Origin: an uncultured Prevotella sp.
Lineage (GTDB): Bacteria; Bacteroidota; Bacteroidia; Bacteroidales; Bacteroidaceae
Direction of reading: 5' to 3'
DNA: 52,015 nt
Assembly (NCBI GenBank): GCA_900322035.1
Contig: ONYL01000025.1
Coordinates: forward strand, 1-52,015
The notes below the pieces were generated by a model, which did no database searches, was not told where the DNA came from, and saw only the letters and a list, made by a program, of their open reading frames with translations. Shown here one piece after another: positions 8,046-17,013 of this stretch (positions within the stretch are counted from its first letter, which is position 1; every line of letters starts with the position of its first letter). Both the position numbers and the translations under genes were made by a program.

Positions 8046-9629
8046 TTATTCCGCCCCTAATTCCTTCAGTGCCCTGCGTACGATGTGGTTTTCCTCGTTG
8101 CTGATGGCGAAATATTCGTTCATGTCCCAGATGTCGCGCGCCGCGAGTGCCTTGAACTGGCGTTTCAGTCCGGCTATGGTCTGTTGGCGGTCGGTCTCGT
8201 CCTTGGGCTTGATCTTCTGGCGCTCAGCCTCGGCCATGATGCTGTCGATGACGACCTGTGGGGTCTCAAATTTCTTGCGGAAGAGGTCGAACGACGGATA
8301 CAGCTTCTTCAGCTTCTTGCGGTTGTCGTCGATGTAGCGCATGCCTTGCTGGATGAGAATGCCACGGGCGGAAATCTCCCGGTTGCAGCGTGTATACTGA
8401 GTCGTGTCGAGGGGAACGAAGATGTCGGGCATGATGCCTCCGCCACCGTAGACCGTGCGGTGCTTGCGCAGTGTCTGGTATTTCAGGCTGTCGGCAAAGT
8501 GGATGCTGTCGGCTGAATAGAACTCTCCGTGCTCAAAGCGTTCGTTGAGGTCGTTGTCGTAGTCTTTCTTGTCGCCCTTCTTGTAGGGTTTCTGGATGCA
8601 GCGTCCCGAGGGTGTGTAGTAGTGGGCAATGGTGACGCGCATCATCGAGCCGTCGGGGAAGTCGATGGAGCGCTGCACGAGTCCTTTGCCGAAGGACCGG
8701 CGTCCCACGATGGTGGCACGGTCCTGGTCTTGCAGTGCGCCGGTGACGATTTCCGCGGCAGAGGCACTGAATTCGTTGATCAGCACCACTACCTTGCCCT
8801 TGAGCAGCCGACCGTTGCCCCGGGCGCGGTATTCCTCACGCGGAACGGCGCGCCCCTGCATATAGACGATGAGGTCGCCCGATTGCAGAAACTCGTTGGA
8901 GATCTGTGCGGCAGCATTGAGAAATCCTCCGCCGTTGTCCTGCAAGTCGAGGATAAGGTCTTCCATGCCACGTTGCTGCAGCGTGTTGATGGCACTCTTG
9001 AACTCATCGTAGGTGGTGGCGCCAAAACTGCCAATGCGGATGTAGCCCACCTTCGGGCGGATCATGTAGAAGGCGTCAATGGTCTTCAAGGGGATCTTGT
9101 CGCGGATGACATTGAATGTCAGCACGCCGGATATGCCGCGCCTGACTACGCCTAATTTCACCTGTGTTCCCTTTTTGCCGCGCAGCCGGTGCATGATATC
9201 CTCACGGCTCATCTTTACCCCCGCGATGGCGGTGTCGTTCACGCTGACAATGCGGTCGCCGGCCAGGATGCCTACTTTTTCCGACGGGCCGTTGGTGATG
9301 GTCTGGATGACGAGCAGCGTGTCGCGGTCCATGTTGAACTGCACGCCGATACCTTCAAACGAGCCTTGCAGCGACTCCATCATCGACTTGGCCTGTTTGG
9401 CAGGCGAGTAGGACGAATGGGGGTCGAGACTGTTGAGCATTCCGCGGATGGCATTCTCGGTGAGGTCTCCCATGTTGACGGAATCTACATATAAGTTGTT
9501 GATGGCATACTCGGCCATTTGCAGTTTGCGCAAGGCGTTCACTTCGGTTGGCGTGAACGTCGCCTGTGCTCCCGCGGTGAGCGAGAGAAGCAGTGCAACT
9601 GCTGCAATGATGATATTTCTTGTGTTCAT
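8046..9629 (-). CDS. S41 family C-terminal processing peptidase
   Basis: A 527-residue periplasmic serine protease of the CtpA/Prc type. It has a signal peptide (about 1-21), a PDZ domain (about 90-170, FEGIGVQF...GDRIVSVND) that selects substrate C-termini, and the tail-protease core. The core carries NEFSASAAE with probable nucleophile S290 and RRSFGKG with probable general base K315, the Ser/Lys dyad of the family, plus DNGGG (about 231-235). Such enzymes trim or degrade envelope proteins from the C-terminus. It is the last gene of the minus-strand run GNAT-like protein, parE, S41 protease, 41 nt after parE, and ends at the bidirectional terminator. Confidence 0.9.
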   Translation of the reverse strand: MNTRNIIIAAVALLLSLTAGAQATFTPTEVNALRKLQMAEYAINNLYVDSVNMGDLTENAIRGMLNSLDPHSSYSPAKQAKSMMESLQGSFEGIGVQFNMDRDTLLVIQTITNGPSEKVGILAGDRIVSVNDTAIAGVKMSREDIMHRLRGKKGTQVKLGVVRRGISGVLTFNVIRDKIPLKTIDAFYMIRPKVGYIRIGSFGATTYDEFKSAINTLQQRGMEDLILDLQDNGGGFLNAAAQISNEFLQSGDLIVYMQGRAVPREEYRARGNGRLLKGKVVVLINEFSASAAEIVTGALQDQDRATIVGRRSFGKGLVQRSIDFPDGSMMRVTIAHYYTPSGRCIQKPYKKGDKKDYDNDLNERFEHGEFYSADSIHFADSLKYQTLRKHRTVYGGGGIMPDIFVPLDTTQYTRCNREISARGILIQQGMRYIDDNRKKLKKLYPSFDLFRKKFETPQVVIDSIMAEAERQKIKPKDETDRQQTIAGLKRQFKALAARDIWDMNEYFAISNEENHIVRRALKELGAE

Positions 9630-9670
9630 TCTGTGTTTTATTATTGTGGATCACAGATCCATGGGCTTTC

Positions 9671-11641
9671 TTAGTCGAGGGGGTCGGTGTCTTGTGGCAG
9701 ATCCTCTTCTATCACGAGATTGTCGATGATGAAGTTTTGCCGCTCCATGGTGTTCTTGCCCATGTAGTATTCGAGGAGTTTCTGCACCTGGTCGTTCTTG
9801 TGGAGCGTCACTTGTTCCAGACGCATGTCGGGCCCGATGAAATGGACAAATTCGCTCGGTGAGATCTCTCCCAATCCCTTGAATCGCGTGATTTCGGGGT
9901 CGGGGCCAAGGTCGCTGATGGCTTTGACGCGCTCCTCCTCTGAGTAGCAGTAACGCGTGATGAAGTCGCTCTTCTTCTCGCCCTTGTTCAGCTTTGCGTC
10001 GGCGTCGGCTATCACCTGCTTGCTCTTTATCTTGGTGCGCTTGTTGCGCACGCGGAAGAGCGGTGTCTGCAACACGTAGACGTGCCCTTTCTTGATCAGT
10101 TCGGGATAGAATTGCAGGAAGAAGGTGATGATGAGCAGGCGGATGTGCATGCCGTCGACATCGGCATCAGTGGCCACGATCACCTTGTTGTAGCGCAGAT
10201 TGTCGAGGCCGTCGTCGATATCGAGGGCGGCCTGGAGATAATAGAACTCTTTGTTCTCGTAGACCACCTTCTTTGAGAGTCCGTAGGAGTTGAGCGGTTT
10301 TCCGCGCAGCGAGAACACCGCCTGCGTGTTGACGTCGCGGCTTTTGGTGATGCTTCCGCTGGCCGAGTCGCCCTCGGTGATGAAGATGCACGATTCCTCC
10401 TTGCGCTCGTTTTTCGAGTCGCAATAGTGTATACGGCAGTCGCGCAGCTTGTCGTTGTGCAGGTTGGCAGTCTTGGCGCGCTCGCGGGCCAGCTTTGTCA
10501 CTCCGGCCATGGCCTTGCGCTCGTGCTCGCTGCTCTTGATCTTGTTTTCCAGGATTTCGGCCACGTCGCTGTGGATGTGCAGGTAGTTGTCGACATTCTC
10601 CTTCACGAAGTCGCCCACGAACTTGTTGATGCTCTCGCCGTTGGGCGACATCTGCGTGCTGCCAAGTTTGATCTTGGTCTGCGATTCAAATACAGGCTCC
10701 TCCACGTTGATGGCGATGGCCGCCACGATACCGTTGCGGATGTCGGTGTATTCGTAGTTCTTGTTGAAAAACTCCTTGATGGTGCGGGCGATGTGCTCCT
10801 TGAAGGCGCTCTGGTGGGTACCGCCCTGTGTGGTGTGCTGACCGTTGACGAAGCTGTGGTATTCCTCGCCATACTGGTTGGTATGGGTGAAGGCGATCTC
10901 GATGTCCTCGCCCACGATGTGGATGATGGGGTAGAGTTCCGACGCCGTCATGTTGTCCTTCAGCAGGTCTTCCAAGCCGTTGCGGCTCTTGATGCGCCGC
11001 CCGTTGTACATGATGGTGAGTCCGGAGTTGAGGTAGGTATAGTTGCGGAGCATGGTCTCGACGAACTCTTCGTGGAACTCGTAGTTCTTAAACAGCGTGT
11101 CGTCGGGGCGGAAGAAGATGTAAGTTCCGTTTTCATCTTGCGAGTCGGCGGTTTCGTCGCTGATGAGTTTTCCTTTCTCGAAGGCGAGCGCCCTGACTTT
11201 TCCCTCTCTGTAGCTTTTCACCTCAAAGCGGGAGCTGAGGGCGTTGACGGCCTTCACGCCCACGCCGTTGAGTCCGACGCTTTTCTTGAAGGCCTTTGAG
11301 TCGTATTTGCCACCGGTGTTGAGCACGCTCACGGCCTCTCGGAGCTTTCCCTGCGGGATCCCTCGGCCATAGTCGCGGATGCTCACCGCACGGTTGTCGT
11401 CGATGTCGATTTCAATCCGGTCGCCGGCGTGCATCTTAAATTCGTCGATGCTGTTGTCGATCACCTCCTTCAGCAGCACGTAGATACCGTCTTCGGGCAG
11501 TGAGCCGTCACCAAGCCGGCCGATATACATGCCGGGTCGGGTGCGCACGTGCTCCATGTCGGAGAGGTGACGGATGTTGTCGTCGGTATAGGCAGGAGTC
11601 AGTTCCTGCTGATGGTTATTGTTAGGAGTGTCGTTGGGCAT
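9671..11641 (-). CDS. parE: DNA topoisomerase IV subunit B (GyrB/ParE family)
   Basis: A 656-residue type IIA topoisomerase ATPase subunit. The GHKL ATPase has [10 protein letters not shown] (N63 binds Mg-ATP), RDYGRGIP (90-95) and the [14 protein letters not shown] lid (123-136). The TOPRIM domain has EGDSASG (423-429) and [10 protein letters not shown], the metal-binding acidic residues. The length is short, as expected for ParE-type proteins of this phylum, and no GyrB-specific insertion is evident. With a ParC partner encoded elsewhere it would decatenate daughter chromosomes. It starts 3 nt after the stop of the GNAT-like gene and is followed by the S41 protease. Separation from GyrB by sequence alone is good but not absolute. 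Confidence 0.88.
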   Translation of the reverse strand: MPNDTPNNNHQQELTPAYTDDNIRHLSDMEHVRTRPGMYIGRLGDGSLPEDGIYVLLKEVIDNSIDEFKMHAGDRIEIDIDDNRAVSIRDYGRGIPQGKLREAVSVLNTGGKYDSKAFKKSVGLNGVGVKAVNALSSRFEVKSYREGKVRALAFEKGKLISDETADSQDENGTYIFFRPDDTLFKNYEFHEEFVETMLRNYTYLNSGLTIMYNGRRIKSRNGLEDLLKDNMTASELYPIIHIVGEDIEIAFTHTNQYGEEYHSFVNGQHTTQGGTHQSAFKEHIARTIKEFFNKNYEYTDIRNGIVAAIAINVEEPVFESQTKIKLGSTQMSPNGESINKFVGDFVKENVDNYLHIHSDVAEILENKIKSSEHERKAMAGVTKLARERAKTANLHNDKLRDCRIHYCDSKNERKEESCIFITEGDSASGSITKSRDVNTQAVFSLRGKPLNSYGLSKKVVYENKEFYYLQAALDIDDGLDNLRYNKVIVATDADVDGMHIRLLIITFFLQFYPELIKKGHVYVLQTPLFRVRNKRTKIKSKQVIADADAKLNKGEKKSDFITRYCYSEEERVKAISDLGPDPEITRFKGLGEISPSEFVHFIGPDMRLEQVTLHKNDQVQKLLEYYMGKNTMERQNFIIDNLVIEEDLPQDTDPLD

Positions 11642-11644
11642 GAT

Positions 11645-12796
11645 TTAATAACTGATGATTTTTTTATAGCAGCGCCGGCGTTTGTGGTTGACGGGGCTGA
11701 GCGGTCCCCACTGGCTCTGCACATGCTCATTGCTTTCCATTTCCACCTGGCTTTCTCCCCACTTGAAGCCATAGTCGATGTATCTTGGTATCAGGTCGGC
11801 GAAGAGCAGGGCGTTGGCTCCCTTGGCGCGGTATTCGGGCAGGAAGCCGATGAGCAGCAGGTCTACGCCGTCGGTCTTGTGCCACTTGATGGCGCGCAGC
11901 AGGTGCCACCATCCGAAGGGCAGCAGCCGTCCGCGGTGGCACTTCTTCAGGGCATGGCTCAGCGAGGGGATGGTGATGCCCATACCCACGGGCTCATCGT
12001 TCTTGTTGCCGTCCACAATGACCGTGATGAGGTTGAGGTCGGCCAGGGGGAAATACATTTTCACGTATTGGTCGATCTGTTTGTCGGTGAGCGACACGAA
12101 ACCGTAGAGGTCGCCGTAGGTGCGGTTGATGATGTCGAAAAGTTTCTTGCCGTAGTTCTCCTTGAGCACCTCGCGGCGGGTGAGTTTCTTCACGTGCAGG
12201 TTGTAGCGCTTCTCCACCATCTCGGCGATGCGGGTATATTTTTCCGGCACCTTATCCGGCACTTCCATGTAGAATTCCACATAGTCGTTGTCTTTTTCCC
12301 ATCCACTCATCTTTTCTATGTGCTGCGGATAGTAGGGATAATTGTATATCGTGGCCATGGTGCCGAGCTTGTCGAAGCCCCAGGTGAGCATGCCTTCCGG
12401 ATCCATGTCGGTGAATCCTAACGGACCCACCACCTCTTTCATTCCATTCCTGCGCCCGAAGTCTTCCACGGCCTTCAGCAGTGCCTTGCTCACCTCTATG
12501 TCGTCGATGAAATCAATCCATCCGAATCTTACCGACTGTCGTCCCCATTTCTGGTTGGCCCGCTTGTTGATGATGGCAGCTACGCGTCCGGCAAGTTTCC
12601 CGTCTTTGTAGGCGAGGTAATATTCTGCATCACAAAAGTCGAAGGCTGCGTTCTTCTCCGGTGAAAGCGTATTCATATCGTCGCTGAAGAGCGTTGGAAC
12701 GTCGTAAGGACAATTCTCGTATAAATCGTAGTGGAAATCGACGAATGCTTTCAAATCTTTCCGGGAAGATACTTTTTTAATCTCTATCGAGGACAT
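11645..12796 (-). CDS. GNAT-like N-acetyltransferase family protein
   Basis: A 383-residue cytoplasmic protein of a conserved Bacteroidota family annotated as N-acetyltransferase. The N-terminal half has the GNAT-like stretch EYYLAYKDGKLAGRVAAI followed by RFGWIDFIDD; the C-terminal half contains a second acetyltransferase-like region with GMGITIPSLS and GFLPEYRAKGANALLF, which may form the acyl-CoA site. The substrate is unknown. An in-frame extension to 12826 is rejected: MSSIEIKK at 12796 is the natural start and is preceded by a complete promoter at 12824-12855. It heads the operon with parE 3 nt downstream. Confidence 0.7.
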   Translation of the reverse strand: MSSIEIKKVSSRKDLKAFVDFHYDLYENCPYDVPTLFSDDMNTLSPEKNAAFDFCDAEYYLAYKDGKLAGRVAAIINKRANQKWGRQSVRFGWIDFIDDIEVSKALLKAVEDFGRRNGMKEVVGPLGFTDMDPEGMLTWGFDKLGTMATIYNYPYYPQHIEKMSGWEKDNDYVEFYMEVPDKVPEKYTRIAEMVEKRYNLHVKKLTRREVLKENYGKKLFDIINRTYGDLYGFVSLTDKQIDQYVKMYFPLADLNLITVIVDGNKNDEPVGMGITIPSLSHALKKCHRGRLLPFGWWHLLRAIKWHKTDGVDLLLIGFLPEYRAKGANALLFADLIPRYIDYGFKWGESQVEMESNEHVQSQWGPLSPVNHKRRRCYKKIISY

Positions 12797-12823
12797 AATC
12801 TTTCTTTGTATACAATTAGCTTG

Positions 12824-12855
12824 CAAAATTACGCAAATTCAACAATATCTCAAAA
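12824..12855 (-). promoter_or_regulatory. Complete Bacteroidota promoter (-33 and -7) of the GNAT-parE-S41 operon
   Basis: On the minus strand TTTTG (12855-12851) is followed after exactly 19 bp by TAATTTTG (12831-12824), matching the TTG / 19-20 bp / TAnnTTTG consensus. Transcription would start about 20 nt before the ATG at 12796. Confidence 0.75.
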
Positions 12856-13166
12856 TAAAAAGCCCAATAACAACACTTTTTATTATTTGCAGCTTCCGTT
12901 TCGACTGGATTGCGTGGGAGGGGAATCCCTTCGAGGTTGCCGACGGAAGACTGGAGCGGGGCGGGGTGCCGGCCTTTGGACAGGAAGACTGGCAGCGGAA
13001 GATGGGCGGGGAGCTTGGCAATGATGGGCAGGGAGGCAGCGGAAAATGGGCAAACAGCAATTGAACGGGCAGGAGAAAGGCTGCTCAGACTGTAGACTGA
13101 CGAACAGGACGACACGAGGCACACGGTTAGGGGAGGCTTTGGGGGCGTGTCTTTTTTCCTCTTTTC

Positions 13167-13197
13167 TTGGCAGGCTCAGTTTTTTTGCTTATCTTTG
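13167..13197 (+). promoter_or_regulatory. Complete Bacteroidota promoter (-33 and -7) of the TPR regulator gene
   Basis: TTGG (13167-13170), 19 bp, then TATCTTTG (13190-13197). The predicted leader of about 115 nt contains the GC-rich motif at 13207-13223 that recurs inverted at 35555-35571. The 310 bp between the two promoters (12856-13166) are purine-rich and show no gene. Confidence 0.75.
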
Positions 13198-13320
13198 TAG
13201 CGATAAGCAGGAGGCACGGCGTCCCGCCGTACAAGAACGTGCGGCAAGGACGTGGCGCAAGAATGTGTGGCGAGGACGCCGCATCTCCTACTATCAATTA
13301 CAATCCATCACTGCTTGCCT

Positions 13321-14724
13321 ATGACAACCCATTTCCTACCTCACCCCGCCCCTGTGCCATCTTCAAGAGGCTGGGCGCCCCCCCGCCTTGTCGCCCTTAC
13401 GCTCTGCCTGCTCCTTATCACATGGCCCGCGGGAGCCGACACCTACTCCGACGCCATGAGGCTGAAAGCTCAGGCCGAACAGGAACAGGCCAACGGACGC
13501 TTGGACGTGGCCTTGAAGAAATTCATCGGCGCGGAGCAGCTCTTCGCCCAATGCAGGGGAGCGGAGACCGAGCAGTCGCTCTGCCTCTACTACATGTGCA
13601 TCAGCTACTTCAACCAGCGCGACCTCAACTACATGAAGAAGCCCATGGAGCGGCTGGCCCAGCTGGCCCAGCGATGGCCCGCGAACAAGTTTATACAATA
13701 CGACTACCTCTCGGTGTTGGCGGCCTACGAGTCGTGCGTCTACGAAGAGAAACCCTCCAAGGAACTGCGCAAGCAGTTTATGGCCCACTTCAAGCAGGCC
13801 GTGGGCTGGCAGACGAAGATGAGCGTGGGCGAATGGAAAAGAAGACAAATCAACCCCATGTTCAACCTGATGAACATCGCCACGCTCTACGATCTGAGAT
13901 ACGACCCGCCGATGGTGGACTCCATGCAGGCCTACATCAACAAGGCGCTGGAAGTGGACGGACTGCCTTGGGGTGACAAGGACGACCACATAGAGGGACG
14001 CATATCGGCCTACGACCTGCAGGCATGGGTGCTGCTCTACCAAAAACGCTACCACGAGGCGGAGGCCAAGGAGCAAGAGGTGATGGACATGATAGAGGGC
14101 GTGGAAAAGGAGCGGGGCAACGCTGTGCTCACCGAGAAAGGCGAGTCCTACGCCTTCTTCGTGGAACTCTACAAGGCCATGGGCAAGCCCGAGAAGGCCA
14201 TGGAATACTTGGAGCTGAAGAATGAGAACGACCGCAAGCGCTTCGACATAGAGAAGAACACCGCCATACGCAACATCGAGGCGCAATATGAGTCGAAGCG
14301 GAAGGACGAGCGCATCGCCGCCCTGCACCAATGGAACATCGGACTCACGGTGGTGGTGGTCCTCCTCATCCTCCTGCTCGCCGGCATCACCACCACACTT
14401 ATCTACCGCCGAAGGCTGCGGGAGCAGAAGCTCTACGAGGAGGCCCTCGCCGCCGAATTGGAAAACAGCGCGCGCCACTCCTCGCTCCGCCTCCTCGCCG
14501 ACCAGCTTGGCATCAGAGGGATAGACATCGACGAGGCCCACAGGCTCTTGGGCCAGGCCACGAAGCCGCTGACGGTGGTGGACCAGAAGTATATCCTCTG
14601 CTTCCTCAATGGAGAGGACGTGAGGCACATCGCCCGCCGCTTCAACGTGGAACCCGCATCGGTATACACCGTGAGGTACAGAATCAAGAAGAAGTTTCCT
14701 AACAGCACAAAACTTCCACTTTAA
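13321..14724 (+). CDS. TPR-domain transmembrane regulator with LuxR/GerE-like HTH
   Basis: A 467-residue protein from ATG 13321; the GTG-initiated extension from 13252 is unlikely. It begins with a signal-like hydrophobic segment (about 20-42), followed by helical tetratricopeptide-type repeats (about 45-310), a coiled region, one transmembrane helix (about 338-363, WNIGLTVVVVLLILLLAG) and a C-terminal cytoplasmic part with coiled coil and a helix-turn-helix (about 415-460, ARRFNVEPASVYTVRYRIKKK). No kinase or receiver domain is present. The layout suggests a one-component transmembrane transcription regulator: periplasmic TPRs sense a partner and the HTH binds DNA. Targets are unknown; the next genes downstream, after repeats, encode a secreted protein and a lipoprotein. 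A second protein of like design lies at 27031-28692. Confidence 0.75.
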   Translation: MTTHFLPHPAPVPSSRGWAPPRLVALTLCLLLITWPAGADTYSDAMRLKAQAEQEQANGRLDVALKKFIGAEQLFAQCRGAETEQSLCLYYMCISYFNQRDLNYMKKPMERLAQLAQRWPANKFIQYDYLSVLAAYESCVYEEKPSKELRKQFMAHFKQAVGWQTKMSVGEWKRRQINPMFNLMNIATLYDLRYDPPMVDSMQAYINKALEVDGLPWGDKDDHIEGRISAYDLQAWVLLYQKRYHEAEAKEQEVMDMIEGVEKERGNAVLTEKGESYAFFVELYKAMGKPEKAMEYLELKNENDRKRFDIEKNTAIRNIEAQYESKRKDERIAALHQWNIGLTVVVVLLILLLAGITTTLIYRRRLREQKLYEEALAAELENSARHSSLRLLADQLGIRGIDIDEAHRLLGQATKPLTVVDQKYILCFLNGEDVRHIARRFNVEPASVYTVRYRIKKKFPNSTKLPL

Positions 14725-14758
14725 AAGTAGGGTGTCAAAACAACCCACGAAACTACAC

Positions 14759-14790
14759 GAATCTTCACGAATGCGGATTGGGATTCGTGA
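14759..14790 (+). repeat. Short palindromic repeat, copy 1 (ATCTTCACGAAT...ATTCGTG)
   Basis: GAATCTTCACGAATG is followed within 20 nt by ATTCGTG, giving a CACGAAT/ATTCGTG hairpin. The same arrangement recurs in direct orientation at 15361-15393. The interval 14725-15430 otherwise holds only dispersed repeats (14851-15137) and no gene. Confidence 0.6.
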
Positions 14791-14850
14791 TGACTGTCCA
14801 TCTAATCGCTGGCTATCATCCTCACCCATACACACAACAATTTCTGGCTC

Positions 14851-14938
14851 AATGGATATTTTCCGTGGATTGGATATGTTGTTTCATTTCGTATAGTTCT
14901 GACTTCGCCTATGCGTAAATGGTAATGGAAAATCATGA
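14851..14938 (+). repeat. Dispersed repeat R1, copy 1
   Basis: Starts AATGGATATTTTCCGTGGAT and runs about 88 bp. It matches 51751-51838 over its whole length with few changes (roughly 89 percent by eye), and its first 40 bp match 18670-18709. The core GGATATTTTCCGTGGATT also occurs at 17016-17033 and, inverted, at 15024-15040. No coding potential is seen. Confidence 0.85.
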
Positions 14939-14951
14939 ACAGGCTTACGCT

Positions 14952-15042
14952 CCATAGCTCCGGTAGGAGCGTAAGCCTGGACGTGACCATTTTCCTTCCC
15001 CTTTACATATAAACTTACCATGATTCCACGGAAAATATCCGC
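14952..15042 (+). repeat. 91-bp inverted repeat, left arm
   Basis: From CCATAGCTCCGGTAGGAGCG to GAAAATATCCGC, this is the reverse complement of 17014-17104 with about four mismatches and no gap. The part 14941-14978 also forms a hairpin (AGGCTTACGCTCC / GGAGCGTAAGCCT). The two arms bracket the secreted protein gene and the lipoprotein gene. Confidence 0.9.
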
Positions 15043-15062
15043 TGGACCCAATTTCTTCAACG

Positions 15063-15137
15063 AATTGTATGTACAATGTACGAAGATGCACGTTGAAAAG
15101 ATAACGAGCATTGTCATACATCCATCGAGCATATATA
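15063..15137 (+). repeat. Dispersed repeat R2, copy 1
   Basis: Shares ACGTTGAAAAGATAACGA and ATCGAGCATATATA with 18553-18631 in the same orientation, roughly 80 percent identical over 75 bp. It is non-coding. Confidence 0.75.
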
Positions 15138-15360
15138 AATGCCACGGATGCTCACAGACTGGCACGGACTGCCCAACGGGCATAACTTCGATCTGTAAAC
15201 GTTTCAGAGAAGCGAATATCCGACCCACGGAAAATATCCAAACCCCCCGAATTCATCGAATACCCATTCGCAATTAGAGAGTAATTCGTTGAAGAACTAT
15301 ATTTTTGGATGAAAGCAGACATTCGCTGGAAAAGTTAGGTTCGTGGACGATGCAAGACAA

Positions 15361-15393
15361 GAATCTTCACGAATGAGGAGGGAATATTCGTGT
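15361..15393 (+). repeat. Short palindromic repeat, copy 2
   Basis: GAATCTTCACGAATGAGGAG then ATATTCGTG repeats the 14759-14790 arrangement. It lies about 75 bp upstream of the promoter of the next gene. Confidence 0.55.
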
Positions 15394-15465
15394 ATAAAAC
15401 CACAAAAAAGCCGCCTTGCATGCCGAAATCTATATTTGTCTATAGGAGCGAGAGGCTTTTTCGGC

Positions 15466-15473
15466 TAATTTTG
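15466..15473 (+). promoter_or_regulatory. -7 element (TAATTTTG) of the secreted-protein gene
   Basis: TAATTTTGCA, a typical Bacteroidota -7 box, lies 23-30 nt upstream of the ATG at 15496. A second match, TATATTTG, is at 15431-15438. Neither has a good -33 partner. Confidence 0.4.
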
Positions 15474-15495
15474 CACCGTACAACCACAAAAACCT

Positions 15496-16104
15496 ATGAT
15501 TATGAAAACAAAACGACTATTATGTTTTTGCCTGGCTTTAATGGCTGTCGGCACAGTGGAGATGCAGGCGCAAGGACTGGGCGGACTGCTGAAGAAAGTG
15601 AAGAAAGGCGTGGAGGCTATCGTCGGCCAACCGCAACCTGAAGCCCGACAGTCCACAGCGAAGAAGGCGCGAGGCTCGGAGACTCCCGTAGAGGGCGGAG
15701 GCACCATCACCAATCCCATCCCCGAGACTGTTGACCTGCAGCTCGTGGGCGCCTACGGCAAGAGCACGTCGGCCAACTACGGTGAGGTGAGGCTCGTGTT
15801 CAAGGTGAAGATGATCGCCAACCTCCAGCAGTTGAGCTTCGGCTGCAACACAACGTTTCCCGCCCTCATGGTGGACCAGGACGGCAACACCTACCACACG
15901 CGGGAGTCGGCTGGATGGTATTCCTACGATGTGACGGAGGGCGTGTGGATGAAGATGCCGCTGAAGGAGACGGCAACCTTTGTCGACGTGAAGAAGACGG
16001 CCACAACCATACAGCAACTCCAGTATGGCGTGTCGGCCAGCTACGAGAACAGGGGACTCATCATCCTGAAAGACGTACCCATACAGTGGGACGTGGAGCC
16101 ATAG
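15496..16104 (+). CDS. Secreted protein of unknown function
   Basis: A 202-residue protein (ATG 15496 or 15502) with a clear signal peptide (about 1-25, ending VEMQAQ). A Gly/Lys-rich stretch (LGGLLKKVKKGVEAIVG) follows, then a Pro/Lys linker, then a beta-rich domain of about 130 residues. This domain (VDLQLVGAYGKSTSANYGEVRLVFKV onward) looks like a compact beta-sandwich with alternating hydrophobic residues. I do not recognise the family. It is 40 nt upstream of a lipoprotein gene with a similar beta-domain theme and probably forms a two-gene operon with it. Both lie between 91-bp inverted repeats. Confidence 0.65.
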   Translation: MIMKTKRLLCFCLALMAVGTVEMQAQGLGGLLKKVKKGVEAIVGQPQPEARQSTAKKARGSETPVEGGGTITNPIPETVDLQLVGAYGKSTSANYGEVRLVFKVKMIANLQQLSFGCNTTFPALMVDQDGNTYHTRESAGWYSYDVTEGVWMKMPLKETATFVDVKKTATTIQQLQYGVSASYENRGLIILKDVPIQWDVEP

Positions 16105-16144
16105 AGAAAACAGAAGATTACTAACCCCAAAAATTCCAATTACA

Positions 16145-16843
16145 ATGAAAAAGAATCTATTACGGAACGCACTTGCCGCCATCGTAGTGGCCACGGCAGC
16201 AACGCTCGCCTCATGCGGCGGCAAGAACCCCGCGTCGCAGGTGGATGCCATCGTAGGCGAGGCAGAGAAGAACGTGGCGGAGGAAGCGTCGCCCTGCTTG
16301 GGCAGCATCCCATCCCTGCAGATGCAGTACTCAGAGGCCCAAAAGCTGTTGGACGAGAAGATGAAGCAGCGCACAGAGGAAGCGGAGCAGAAGTTCAAGG
16401 ACGGCGGAAGCATGGAGGATGTGTTCCGCGAGGTCAAAAAGATGAAAGACGAGAAGAAGGCCCTGCAGCATGAGCTGAACCGCATCTACACCGAGCGCAT
16501 CATGGCCGAGGCCAAGAAGTTGGAAGGCAAGAGCGTGGAGTGCGAGGTAGACGGCAGGCGGTTCAGCAAGGCAGTGGTCAAACTTGTCTGCTCCAAGGAC
16601 AGCAGCACCACATCGCCGCTGATCGTCGAGGCGGAGCTCACGCTGAAAGCGCCCTACAGAGGCCTCGTGGGCTATTGCAGCTGGCAATACCGCGATGCCA
16701 ACGGCCATGAGCTTTCTTCCGGAGCCTCGCCCGTGGACGACAGCGGGAAATACAAGGCCGGCGACACGATCCGGCAGTCGTTCCCCCTCGCCGTGACCCA
16801 AGAGAAGGCCAAGTCGTTAGCCAAAATCTATTTCACGGAATGA
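16145..16843 (+). CDS. Lipoprotein of unknown function
   Basis: A 232-residue protein with an N-terminal signal and a lipobox (ATLASCGG, Cys about residue 24), so it is probably anchored in a membrane. Residues about 30-125 are helical and strongly charged (EKMKQRTEEAEQKFKDG, VFREVKKMKDEKKAL), probably coiled coil. The C-terminal third is beta-rich (VVKLVCSKD, LIVEAELTLKAPYRG, GYCSWQYRDANGHEL) and resembles the beta domain of the upstream protein in style. The family is not recognised. A small hairpin follows at 16855-16876. Confidence 0.65.
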   Translation: MKKNLLRNALAAIVVATAATLASCGGKNPASQVDAIVGEAEKNVAEEASPCLGSIPSLQMQYSEAQKLLDEKMKQRTEEAEQKFKDGGSMEDVFREVKKMKDEKKALQHELNRIYTERIMAEAKKLEGKSVECEVDGRRFSKAVVKLVCSKDSSTTSPLIVEAELTLKAPYRGLVGYCSWQYRDANGHELSSGASPVDDSGKYKAGDTIRQSFPLAVTQEKAKSLAKIYFTE

Positions 16844-16854
16844 CAACAATGGGT

Positions 16855-16876
16855 GGTGCGGCGTGGGCTCCGCACC
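16855..16876 (+). terminator. GC-rich hairpin after the lipoprotein gene
   Basis: GGTGCGG (16855-16861) pairs with CCGCACC (16870-16876) across an 8-nt loop, 12 nt after the stop codon. No strong U-run follows, so it could be a weak terminator or a member of the local hairpin cluster. Confidence 0.45.
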
Positions 16877-17013
16877 ATCTATTATAGGCTGGTTCCATAA
16901 ATTAGGTCGAGTCGTATTGGGCTTACGCCCACCTTTTCTCGCCATGGCAGAGTCCAAGCAAGCTTGGCTCTGCTCATTTGGCTTATCGAAAAGGTTGGGC
17001 CCAGCACGGCACA

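Noticed and set aside
9630-9670. Possible missing gene between parE and the S41 protease
   Set aside because: The 41-bp gap is too short for any gene and shows no remnant; the two genes are simply adjacent.
12856-13166. Short open frames on both strands between two promoters
   Set aside because: Purine-rich, low-complexity translations (for example Pro/Ser/Ala-rich on minus), no conserved-looking protein and no start context; treated as intergenic.
13363-14835. 490-codon open frame on the minus strand opposite the TPR regulator
   Set aside because: Antisense shadow of a gene with a signal segment, TM helix and HTH; rich in His/Val/Leu as usual for reverse frames here.
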